Positions 1 to 6,730 of a DNA stretch of 37,920 nucleotides are shown here, in pieces. Numbering within the stretch: position 1 is the stretch's first letter; each line of letters starts with the position of its first letter. This DNA comes from Candidatus Cloacimonadota bacterium (GTDB lineage Bacteria; Cloacimonadota; Cloacimonadia; JGIOTU-2), in assembly GCA_023129415.1 (NCBI GenBank), contig JAGMCF010000089.1, forward strand, positions 1 through 37,920, written 5' to 3'. A program made the translations under genes and the position numbers. The notes below the pieces were generated by a model that saw nothing but the letters and a program-made list of their open reading frames with translations, was not told the DNA's origin and made no database searches.

Positions 1-57
1 TTTGAGTCTGCTTGCTGACATGTATATTTCATCTGAAAATCTCTTACCACAGAGGCA

Positions 58-93
58 CACCCGTTCTCCGTAGCAGTACTACTGTGAAGGGTG
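58..93. repeat. Dispersed palindrome, CTACGGAGAA family, variant core
   Basis: The segment carries TTCTCCGTAG, the reverse complement of the CTACGGAGAA flank seen at 18835-18875 and 31206-31243, and the matching GAAGGGTG end. Its core is CAGTACTACTG (CAGTA/TACTG) instead of the usual TCCCGAT/ATCGGGA. It lies downstream of argS. The family assignment comes from comparison within this window only. Confidence 0.6.
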
Positions 94-130
94 AATCGGG
101 ATTATTTCACAGGGCAAGCACTAACCGACC

Positions 131-156
131 TGCCCACCAAGCCTTGGCAGGCGGGC
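131..156. repeat. Imperfect inverted repeat downstream of argS
   Basis: TGCCCACC and GGCGGGCA form the arms of a GC-rich hairpin that stands out from the AT-rich surroundings, about 60 bp past the argS stop. It could end argS transcription. On the argS strand no T run follows it directly, so it may simply be another dispersed palindrome. It is preceded at 112-126 by an AGGGCAAGCACTAACC string that recurs at 15463. Confidence 0.45.
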
Positions 157-217
157 ACAAACAAAAATATTACTATAATAAAGGTAGTGATAATTCATGG
201 AATTCCTGGCAAATTCT

Positions 218-1876
218 TCACATCTTCTTAGGTGCTGAAATACCAAGTAGATTTAAACCATTGTATAAAACAATTCGCACAGCTTTACAGAGATATAGTC
301 GTGCAAGAGAAAGCTCCATAAATCTCGGATTAACAACTTTATATTTCTGATAAAAACTATGAAAAAGCGATGCCAATTCTATAAGATAAGCTGTTAATAG
401 ATTAACATCATAAGTTGTTCCAATATGAACTATTAATTCTGGAAATTTCACCAAATGTCGTATAATATCCAATTCAATATTATGGTTTAGTCGTTTAAGA
501 TACTCTTGTTTAAAGTTACTCATCTTGATCATTTTAGATTTTGCCATATTCTGAATACTACAAATTCTCGCATGAGCATACTGAACATAGTAAACTGGAT
601 TTTCTGAAGACTGCTTTTTGGCTAATTCTATATCAAAATCCAAAGGAGTATTTGACTTGCGCATAAGAAAGAAAAAACGAGCAGCATCAGTACCTACTTC
701 ATCTATCAATTGCTGTAAAGTAATAATATTCCCTTCGCGTTTAGACATTTTCGCTTTCTGATTAGCAATTAGCAGGTTTACTTGTTGTAGAAGAATGAAT
801 GAAAGAGTGCTTGCTTTATATTCAAGTGCGGAAAGACCTGCTTTTAGCTTTAGAATATGACCGTGATGGTCTGGTCCTAAAATATCTATAATTTTACTAA
901 AACCCCGTTTATATTTTGTAATATGGTATGCAAGATCTGGCACGAAATAAGTAACATCCCCATCTGTCTTCATAATGACACGGTCTTTCACATCTCCGAA
1001 TTTGCTACTGCAAAACCATACAGCACCATCCTTATCAAAGATATTTCCTGTTTCAGAAAGATAAGTTAGAATATCTTCAATACACCCTTTTTGTCTTAAT
1101 TCACTTTCAGATATCCAATTATCGAAATTCACTTTAAAAGCTTTAAGGGTTTTTTTCTGGTCTGACAATATATTATTAATTGCATATTCTTTGATTTTAT
1201 TGTATCTTTCCTTTTTGGATAAATTGAAAATGTTAGTTCCTTCATTATCTAAAATACTATTGGCAATATTAACAATATATTCTCCTTTATATCCATCTTC
1301 TAATTCTTCAACTTCAATATTATCTAACCTATTAAGCTCAGATTCAATTGACTCAACCAATAGTTCAATTTGATTGCCAGCATCATTGATAAAATATTCT
1401 TTTTCAACATAATATCCTAAAAAAGAAAGTATCTTTGCAAGGGAGTCTCCTAATGCGGCGGCACGAGCATTAACGACATTAAGAGGACCAGTAGGATTAG
1501 CACTTACAAATTCAATAAGAACTCGCTTACTCTTTCCCTTTAGAGGATTTGAACCAAATTTTTCTTTCTGCTTGTTTATGTCTCTAAGAATTTGCCATAA
1601 AAATTTATATGAAATACGAAAATTGATAAATCCGGGCTTTTCAACATAAACTTCTTTGAATAAAGGATCTGAATTTAAAAAAATAGCTAATTTCCTGGCT
1701 AACAACATTGGTTTCTTTTTATATTTTTTTGATAAACTCAAAGCAACATTAGTTGCATAATCACCAAATTTTTTATATTTTGGATATTCAACATTAATTT
1801 TCGATTTTGAGGGTGGCTCCAAATCCTGTGATTTGATGCTTTTACGGATTTTTTCTTTTATTACATCAATTAACAT
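218..1876 (-). CDS. argS: Arginyl-tRNA synthetase
   Basis: Charges tRNA-Arg with arginine in the cytoplasm. The 552-residue product has the class I ArgRS layout: an N-terminal tRNA-binding (Arg_tRNA_synt_N) region at about 1-85, the catalytic Rossmann fold from about 115, KMSKREG at 376-382, and a DALR anticodon-binding domain from about 425 ending in LGISAPKKM, the usual intact C-terminus. The ATG has a good AGAGGA ribosome-binding site. The HIGH-equivalent motif after SANPTGPL reads NVVN (residues 133-136), so both motif histidines are asparagine. The rest of the active-site context (YFINDAGNQ, GPDHHGHI, KMSK) is intact, so I read this as a lineage variant and not a dead enzyme. A 3' neighbour is not visible; upstream lies a repeat-rich gap. 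Confidence 0.96.
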   Translation of the reverse strand: MLIDVIKEKIRKSIKSQDLEPPSKSKINVEYPKYKKFGDYATNVALSLSKKYKKKPMLLARKLAIFLNSDPLFKEVYVEKPGFINFRISYKFLWQILRDINKQKEKFGSNPLKGKSKRVLIEFVSANPTGPLNVVNARAAALGDSLAKILSFLGYYVEKEYFINDAGNQIELLVESIESELNRLDNIEVEELEDGYKGEYIVNIANSILDNEGTNIFNLSKKERYNKIKEYAINNILSDQKKTLKAFKVNFDNWISESELRQKGCIEDILTYLSETGNIFDKDGAVWFCSSKFGDVKDRVIMKTDGDVTYFVPDLAYHITKYKRGFSKIIDILGPDHHGHILKLKAGLSALEYKASTLSFILLQQVNLLIANQKAKMSKREGNIITLQQLIDEVGTDAARFFFLMRKSNTPLDFDIELAKKQSSENPVYYVQYAHARICSIQNMAKSKMIKMSNFKQEYLKRLNHNIELDIIRHLVKFPELIVHIGTTYDVNLLTAYLIELASLFHSFYQKYKVVNPRFMELSLARLYLCKAVRIVLYNGLNLLGISAPKKM

Positions 1877-1892
1877 TTTATCCTCTTGTATA

Positions 1893-1970
1893 ATTTTATA
1901 GTATTACAAGTAAAATCTTTAGTTTATGTGGCAAAATATTTTGTAGAACATCAAAGTTTACTGATAAATT
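1893..1970 (-). promoter_or_regulatory. Upstream block of argS, repeated upstream of the APC permease gene
   Basis: Two segments match the region upstream of the minus-strand permease gene at the other end of the window: a 17-nt string at 1893-1909 is identical to 37758-37774, and 1931-1970 is closely similar to 37824-37864. On the gene strand the shared 17-mer contains TACTATAAAAT, which resembles a -10 region. It could be a shared promoter or a dispersed repeat; no matching -35 was found at 16-18 nt. Confidence 0.4.
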
Positions 1971-2164
1971 AAAAATTAAATACCAAATAGCAAACACCAA
2001 ATAACAAATAAATATCAATCACAAAATTCTAATGACCAAAACAGTTATTTTGATTTTTCTATGATTGATTCACCCCGTTAGATAATCTATTAATTTTTAT
2101 CCCTTATAGATATTATTTTAATAAACATTGAGTTTTATGGCAAATATTCATTTAGTGTAAATAT
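1971..2164. repeat. Degenerate AT-rich repeat text and CCCCGTTAGATA inverted repeat
   Basis: The gap between argS and the S23-like gene holds low-complexity text with repeated CAAATA and ACCAAAT words. It also holds the left arm CCCCGTTAGATA at 2073-2084. The exactly complementary right arm TATCTAACGGGG is at 2162-2173 and runs into the 3' end of the S23-like gene. The same 12-nt arms occur at 24725-24788. Confidence 0.7.
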
Positions 2165-2527
2165 CTAACGGGGTAAAAATATTTTTTTCAACTCTATCGC
2201 TTCATTGTAAAGAGATAATGATTCATTTTCAAGTTCTTTTGGATTAGTTTCTTTTATTAGTCTTATAAAATATGCACTCTCTTTTGCTTCCTTTCTACAA
2301 ATTTTTATCCTAAATACAAAATCTTTTTTACTCAATGACTCATTAGCTTCTATATAATTGGCTCCAACAGAACCTGATGATTTAATTAACTGTTTCCCAT
2401 CTTCAATGTTCGCTATCGTTCTGGGTAATTTCTTTACAAAGAACCTAACACTTTTAGTCCCGATTAATCGGGAAAAAGTACGTTCTTCTAAATCATAAAT
2501 ACGGTTTAAATTTGATTTTTTGGTCAT
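2165..2527 (-). CDS. Four-helix bundle protein, S23 ribosomal/intervening-sequence family
   Basis: A 120-residue protein with the conserved core of the S23 (23S rRNA intervening-sequence protein) family: LPRTIANIEDGKQLI, SSGSVGANYIEA and KKDFVFRIKICRKEAKES. Members are four-helix bundles whose cellular role is unclear; many lie free in genomes, as here. Two oddities are visible. Residues 19-24 (SRLIGT) are encoded by the perfect palindrome at 2458-2473, where relatives as I remember them have a different short stretch. The last codons and the TAG stop come from the arm of the CCCCGTTAGATA inverted repeat, so the C-terminus FLPR is repeat-derived. No strong ribosome-binding site precedes the ATG. 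The gene separates argS from the rsfS group and may travel with its repeats. Confidence 0.85.
   Translation of the reverse strand: MTKKSNLNRIYDLEERTFSRLIGTKSVRFFVKKLPRTIANIEDGKQLIKSSGSVGANYIEANESLSKKDFVFRIKICRKEAKESAYFIRLIKETNPKELENESLSLYNEAIELKKIFLPR
2458..2473. repeat. TCCCGAT/ATCGGGA palindrome inside the S23-like gene
   Basis: A perfect 16-nt palindrome, the core of the family dispersed between genes in this window, lies in frame within the S23-like coding sequence and encodes residues 19-24. Confidence 0.7.
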
Positions 2528-2599
2528 TGTAATTTATTTGGATTTTGGAATTTGGATTTTGGAATTTTATCATTTAATTTTTGATTGCGGTTTACCGTG

Positions 2600-2968
2600 C
2601 TATGTATATTCAAGTAAATTAGACTTAACCTTTTCAGTTAACTCTCTCCAAAGTTCTTCCAATTTATAAAAATCCCGAGCGGTTCTATCAAAAATATGCA
2701 TAACAATATCGCCGAAATCAAGAAGTATCCATATTCCATTTTGTATCCCTTCTTGATGGTGCATAATCATATACATTTTCTTTGTTTCTTCCATAATATA
2801 TTTTCCAATTGCTCGAGTATGTATTGTACCATCTCCACTGCAAATGATAATTTTATCTGTTAAACTGCTCACATCCTCAACATCTAAGGAGATTATATCT
2901 TCTGCCTTTTTCTCTTTTGCTAACTGCGTGATAATTTCTAATTTACTTTTAGTTGAATATTTCTCCAT
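2600..2968 (-). CDS. rsfS: Ribosomal silencing factor RsfS
   Basis: A 122-residue member of the RsfS/Iojap family. It binds ribosomal protein uL14 on the 50S subunit and blocks joining with 30S when nutrients are short. The family signature is seen in SSLTDKIIICSG near the N-terminal third and in GIWILLDFGDIVMHIF followed by YKLEELW near the end. Length is normal for the family. AGGTGG sits only one base before the ATG, unusually close, so the exact start is not certain, but no better in-frame start exists nearby. It is last in the run rseC to rsfS and lies 5 nt after the LytR_C gene; the LytR_C-rsfS order is common in bacteria. Confidence 0.95.
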   Translation of the reverse strand: MEKYSTKSKLEIITQLAKEKKAEDIISLDVEDVSSLTDKIIICSGDGTIHTRAIGKYIMEETKKMYMIMHHQEGIQNGIWILLDFGDIVMHIFDRTARDFYKLEELWRELTEKVKSNLLEYT

Positions 2969-2973
2969 ACCAC

Positions 2974-3419
2974 CTATTCAATTCCATTAAAATATTTTTT
3001 ATAATCTTTTCCTACAATTATGACAAAATCATATAATGAATCCACTTTGATTTGACGATAGATATGTGGTATTAGTAAAAATTTTTTTATTGTTTCTACT
3101 TTTTCTGGATTCATATTACGAATTATCAGAACGGTTTTCATATAAACAAATTTATCTGCATTTCCAAATGACAACACATTAAGACCTTTATCAATAAGAA
3201 TATTTCGGACTTCACGAGCTAAACCAGATTTACCACAACCATTTAAAACTTGAATAGCAATATCATATTTTTCAATTGATGTTTTCGGTTTATTATTCTC
3301 AGTTATTTCTGATGAACTAAAAATTGTAATACATAAATATATTAGACAGATAAGAAAAAAAAAATCAGAATGAATTTTATGGGTTTAAACTTTCTATATA
3401 TCTTCTTTATTGAATTCAT
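2974..3419 (-). CDS. LytR_C-domain membrane-anchored protein, interrupted by a one-base frameshift
   Basis: The frame from the ATG at 3419, which overlaps the end of the HIT gene, reads a basic N-terminus (MNSIKKIYRKFKPIKF) into a hydrophobic segment. At a run of ten T on the coding strand (3364-3355) it goes out of frame and would stop five codons later at TAA. One base further along, the frame is open to 2974 and encodes the rest of the membrane anchor (LICLIYLCITIF) and a typical LytR_C domain: IQVLNGCGKSGLAREV, then NVLSFGNAD, VLIIRN and a final VIIVGKDYKKYF. An eleventh T would join both halves into about 148 residues. The domain is found in envelope proteins of unknown exact role. It may be a pseudogene, a homopolymer sequencing error, or a slippage-controlled gene. 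Confidence 0.8.
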
Positions 3420-3882
3420 ATTTGAGTTTTTTGTAAGTATTTTCAATCCGTTCTGGCATCACTCTTGTTTGTCCTATTGTTGATATAAAATTAGTATCAC
3501 CAAGCCATCTTGGTACAATATGAATATGCAGATGATCTGCAACACCTGCTCCAGCAACTTCTCCCAAATTCATGCCTATATTAAAACCATCAGGATGATA
3601 TACTTTCGTTAAGGTTTTCTCAGACAATTGAATCATTTTTAACATTTCTAACAACTCTTCATCTCTTAATTCTGAAAATTTGGATATATGACGATAAGGC
3701 ACAATCATTAAGTGTGCATTATTATAAGGATACAAATTCATTATGATATAAGTATATTCCCCTCGTTTAAGAATCAAAAGATTCTTGTCATCATTTTCCT
3801 TTGGTTTCTTACAAAAAATACATCCATCTTCACTTTCTTGTAAGATATAATCAATCCGCCAGGGAGAATACAAATTTTCCAT
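3394..3882 (-). CDS. HIT-family nucleotide hydrolase/phosphorylase
   Basis: A 162-residue histidine-triad protein. HLHIHIVPRW places the three catalytic/binding histidines at 117, 119 and 121. The N-terminal W-R-x-D-Y-I segment and CIFC (21-24) are typical of the Ap4A phosphorylase-like or FHIT-like branch. Proteins of this branch cleave dinucleoside polyphosphates or nucleoside phosphoramidates; the substrate cannot be read from the sequence. It starts 8 nt after the sugar nucleotidyltransferase gene, and its 3' end overlaps the LytR_C start by 26 nt, so these genes are probably cotranscribed. Confidence 0.93.
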   Translation of the reverse strand: MENLYSPWRIDYILQESEDGCIFCKKPKENDDKNLLILKRGEYTYIIMNLYPYNNAHLMIVPYRHISKFSELRDEELLEMLKMIQLSEKTLTKVYHPDGFNIGMNLGEVAGAGVADHLHIHIVPRWLGDTNFISTIGQTRVMPERIENTYKKLKYEFNKEDI

Positions 3883-3890
3883 TTATAGAT

Positions 3891-4628
3891 TTATTTTTGA
3901 ATATAGTTTTCTAAAAAAGCAAGTTGTTCGCGAGAATTTACACCAGAAACTTCGATTGAATCTTTCACAGTTAATGCTGATATCTTCTTACCCTCTTTTC
4001 TCAGAACTTCTAAGGTATCTGTTAGATATAATTCTTTTTGTATATTATTGCTATTTATCTTTGATAGAGCAGAAAAAAGGCTTTTAGCATCAAAACAGAA
4101 AATACCGGAGTTAATCTCATGAATTTTTCTCTCCTCTTTATTAGCATCCTTAAATTCAACTATCTTTTCGATAAATCCATTATTGTCTCTTACAATTCTT
4201 CCATAGTCAGTAGGATTATCTAAAACTGCCGTTAACACAGTAGCAGAAGCATTTTCAGAATTATGCAAATTTTTAAGTTCTACTAAAGTTTCTAAACTTA
4301 GCAATGGAACATCTCCAGGAATTATTATAATATTTCCATCATATTTAGAAAAATGATTCTCAGTTACCATAACTGCATGACCAGTACCATTCTGAACTTC
4401 TTGGTCAACAAATATAATATTATCATAATCAGCAAGACACTTTTTAACAATTGCTTTCTTATATCCGATAACTACAACAATTTTTGAAAAAGTAAGTTTC
4501 TCTACTTTCCTAACAACTCTTTCAATAAGTGATATCCCACCCAATTTGAATGCAACTTTTGGAAGTTCAGATTTCATGCGAACTCCCTTTCCAGCAGCTA
4601 AAATGATTGTTGAAGTTTCTTTTTGCAT
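3891..4628 (-). CDS. GlmU-like sugar nucleotidyltransferase, pyrophosphorylase domain only
   Basis: A 245-residue nucleotidyltransferase. It shows LAAGKGVRMKS (10-20) with the following PK, QNGTGHA (79-85) and GDVPLL (105-110), all matching the N-terminal uridyltransferase domain of GlmU, which makes UDP-GlcNAc from GlcNAc-1-P and UTP. The left-handed beta-helix acetyltransferase half of bifunctional GlmU (usually about 450 residues) is absent and does not follow in any frame. Either a separate acetyltransferase exists elsewhere, or this enzyme takes a substrate that is already acetylated or a different sugar phosphate. It lies 8 nt after the nucleoside kinase gene with no clear ribosome-binding site in the gap, which suggests translational coupling. 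Confidence 0.88.
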   Translation of the reverse strand: MQKETSTIILAAGKGVRMKSELPKVAFKLGGISLIERVVRKVEKLTFSKIVVVIGYKKAIVKKCLADYDNIIFVDQEVQNGTGHAVMVTENHFSKYDGNIIIIPGDVPLLSLETLVELKNLHNSENASATVLTAVLDNPTDYGRIVRDNNGFIEKIVEFKDANKEERKIHEINSGIFCFDAKSLFSALSKINSNNIQKELYLTDTLEVLRKEGKKISALTVKDSIEVSGVNSREQLAFLENYIQK

Positions 4629-4636
4629 AATAATAA

Positions 4637-5251
4637 TTATTGAAACACTTTTCTTATCTCATTTAGAAGTTTGTCAAATTGTTTTATGGACTTTAACGGA
4701 TTTATATCATTAGTATTGATTTTTATTATCGGGCAATCTGAAAATGAGAAAAAGAAATTGTCATAAGTTTGCATTAGATTTTTGAGATAATCTGGCTGAA
4801 TATTCCTTTCAAATACACGATTACGAGATTTAATACGATCTAAAACTTTTTCTAAATCAGCATAAAGGTAAATTATTAAATCAGGTTGAACAACTTTTTC
4901 CTTTAATATAGAGAATATAATTTTATACATCTCCAGTTCATCCTGTCTTAGAGTAAGATTAGCAAAAATAACATCTTTCATAAACATATAATCACTAACT
5001 ATATTAGTTTGAAACATTTCTATCTGGAAAAATTGTTTCATTTGTTTGTATCTACTTAAGAGGAAAAATATTTGAGTTTGGAACGCCTTGCCTTTTATAT
5101 CATCATAAAATTCCATAAGAAATGGGTTTTCCTCTACAACTTCTAAAATTAATTGTGCATTAAGTTTATTGGCTAATCCTTCTGCAAGAGTAGTTTTTCC
5201 AACACCGATTACCCCTTCAACTGCGATAAATTTATTTTTGATGTTCTGCAT
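4637..5251 (-). CDS. Deoxynucleoside kinase family protein
   Basis: A 204-residue P-loop kinase of the dNK/dGK family, which phosphorylates deoxynucleosides for dNTP salvage. Walker A is GVIGVGKTT (13-21); SDYMF (86-90) is in the place of the DRS-type motif; RNRVFE (143-148) is the arginine-rich lid motif. Base specificity (deoxyadenosine/deoxyguanosine or other) is not readable. Neighbouring folK and folB upstream is a recurrent gene order in related bacteria. An AGGA ribosome-binding site precedes the ATG at 5249-5251. The start region (first codons MQNIK and the bases upstream) is partly duplicated about 320 bp upstream near 5561-5590, with palindromic DNA in between. Confidence 0.9.
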   Translation of the reverse strand: MQNIKNKFIAVEGVIGVGKTTLAEGLANKLNAQLILEVVEENPFLMEFYDDIKGKAFQTQIFFLLSRYKQMKQFFQIEMFQTNIVSDYMFMKDVIFANLTLRQDELEMYKIIFSILKEKVVQPDLIIYLYADLEKVLDRIKSRNRVFERNIQPDYLKNLMQTYDNFFFSFSDCPIIKINTNDINPLKSIKQFDKLLNEIRKVFQ

Positions 5252-5678
5252 ATAAATTTTATCCTATGTGAGAAAATAAATTTTACATCAGTTTTATTTA
5301 CACACCCCGATTCCGACAAGTCGGAACCACCCCTCTTTTTTAGAGGGGACTTCTTAAATTCTCCTCTTGAGAGGAGTCTCCGATTTATCGGAGGAGGTGT
5401 GTTATCTTAAGGAAATGAATATTTTGTTTCATATAAAAATAATCTTCAAATAAACGATCCGACACCATTTATAATGGTGTTTACTTCTTCATAAAAAAAA
5501 TTCATATTTTAAATAAACAGGATTACAAATCCTGTTAGAACGGGTGTGATAAGATTAATTTTGATGTTTTGCATATACTTTTTATTTACACACCCGACTC
5601 CGATTCCATCGGAGCCACCCCTCTTCTTATCCCGGTGAAATAGAAAAAAATTTCAACCTTCATTTTAAATTCCATTTT
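5252..5678. repeat. Repeat-packed gap between folK and the nucleoside kinase gene
   Basis: No gene is visible in these 427 bases. 5300-5402 is bounded by ACACACC and GGTGTGT and contains nested hairpins: TTCCGAC/GTCGGAA, CCCCTCT/AGAGGGG, CTCCTC/GAGGAG and TCCGAT/ATCGGA. A shortened second copy lies at 5586-5630. Further small hairpins are ACACCATT/AATGGTGT near 5462-5480 and CAGGATT/AATCCTG near 5518-5534. The segment 5561-5590 repeats the region around the kinase start codon (5239-5305, with an internal deletion in the second copy). Confidence 0.75.
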
Positions 5679-6149
5679 TTATATTACTTTTTTCCTTTTC
5701 AATAACTCTTCTGTAGTTTTCTTTTCTATTGGATGTATAAATTGGGGAGCTATTTCATTCATAGAGGCTAAAATAAATTTTCTTTTCAAAATTTCAGGAT
5801 GAGGAATTTGCAAATTTTTTGTATTAATAATCTCATCATTAAAAAACAGAATATCTAAATCAATTATACGTGGTCCCCACTTCTCTCCACGAATACGTCC
5901 CATATCACTTTCAATCTTTTTCAATTGCGTTAGAAGTTTTTCCGCATTAAAATTTGTTTCAATCCTAATAATACAATTTAAAAAATCTGGTTGGTCTCTC
6001 TTTCCTATTGGCTTTGTATTAATAATAGAAGATGTAGCAACAGTTGAAGTTTGTAGTAACTCATTTATTTTCAGAATCGCCTTTTTAATATTCTCTTCTC
6101 TGTTCCCTAAATTTGACCCCACTCCAATAAATACAACATTATACTTCAT
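5679..6149 (-). CDS. folK: 2-amino-4-hydroxy-6-hydroxymethyldihydropteridine pyrophosphokinase (HPPK)
   Basis: Transfers pyrophosphate from ATP to 6-hydroxymethyl-dihydropterin in folate synthesis. The 156-residue protein is full length for HPPK: GVGSNLGNRE (9-18), the catalytic signature WGPRIIDLDI (91-100) with its metal-binding Asp pair, and IPHPEILKRKF (115-125). The ATG is preceded by a purine-rich GGA but no strong ribosome-binding site. folB, the preceding pathway step, is just upstream with a 77-bp gap. Confidence 0.96.
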   Translation of the reverse strand: MKYNVVFIGVGSNLGNREENIKKAILKINELLQTSTVATSSIINTKPIGKRDQPDFLNCIIRIETNFNAEKLLTQLKKIESDMGRIRGEKWGPRIIDLDILFFNDEIINTKNLQIPHPEILKRKFILASMNEIAPQFIHPIEKKTTEELLKRKKVI

Positions 6150-6175
6150 TCCAGAACCGCAAATCCTCTATTACT

Positions 6176-6226
6176 CTCTCCGCTTCCCGCCATTCGCTCC
6201 ACGCTCCACGCTCTCCGCTCTCCGAA
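6176..6226 (-). repeat. TTCGGAG/GCGTGGAG string directly after the folB stop
   Basis: On the gene strand the folB TAA is followed at once by TTCGGAGAGCGGAGAGCG and several more GCGTGGAG-like units, a low-complexity purine-rich stretch. The same TTCGGAG-GCGGA wording follows the stop of the 1127-residue barrel gene (31880-31928). It is short-period and imperfect, and is not a hairpin terminator. Confidence 0.6.
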
Positions 6227-6583
6227 TTACCTTTCTCTTTCCATTTCTAATTCAACATAATCAAGAGAGCCAGTTATAGGAACAGCAATTTTTCTAATTT
6301 TGATTTGACATTTTTTCACAAGCGAAAACTGGTTTAGAATGTGATCCAGAATTTTGTTTGCTAATTTTTCCAAAAGATGGTATTTATAATTCTCTACTTC
6401 ATTTTTCACTATATCAAAAATTGCAGTATAATCAACAGTATCTTGCAGCTTCTTTATATGTGAATCAAGACTGGGATCTGTGATTGCAGTTATGTCCACA
6501 GAAAATCTCTGTCCTAATGTTCGTTCATGTTCGTGCAAGCCATGATATCCATAAAATATCATATTTTTTAGGGTTATTTTCAT
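6227..6583 (-). CDS. folB: Dihydroneopterin aldolase
   Basis: Cleaves dihydroneopterin to 6-hydroxymethyl-dihydropterin and glycolaldehyde in folate synthesis, feeding FolK next door. The 118-residue product has YGYHGLHEHERTLGQ (11-25) with the conserved Glu, Tyr52 in DYTAIF, LLEKLANKI at 70-78, and Lys98 in the position of the catalytic lysine. I chose the ATG at 6581-6583 because GAGGAG lies 7 nt before it and the family begins M-x-I-x-L; a start 27 nt further upstream would add MCLKTRRFQ, which has no support. Confidence 0.94.
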   Translation of the reverse strand: MKITLKNMIFYGYHGLHEHERTLGQRFSVDITAITDPSLDSHIKKLQDTVDYTAIFDIVKNEVENYKYHLLEKLANKILDHILNQFSLVKKCQIKIRKIAVPITGSLDYVELEMERER

Positions 6584-6669
6584 TTGAAATCTCCTCGTTT
6601 TTAAACACAATGAACTTAAAGAATTAAAGGGTTATTTTTTTCTACAATTTATTTATAATCGCTTTTAAG

Positions 6670-6723
6670 TGCCAACTGCCACTGCCAACTGCCACTGCCA
6701 CTGCCACTGCCACTGCCAACTGC
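6670..6723. repeat. Hexanucleotide tandem repeat (CTGCCA)n
   Basis: About nine near-perfect units of CTGCCA, some with an extra A giving CCAACTG, lie between the rseC and folB genes and begin 7 nt after the rseC stop on that strand. They look like a short-sequence repeat able to change copy number. Confidence 0.85.
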
Positions 6724-6730
6724 ATATTTA

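Noticed and set aside
12-350. A 112-codon plus-strand frame at the window start
   Set aside because: It is antisense to the conserved end of argS and its first half is repeat DNA.
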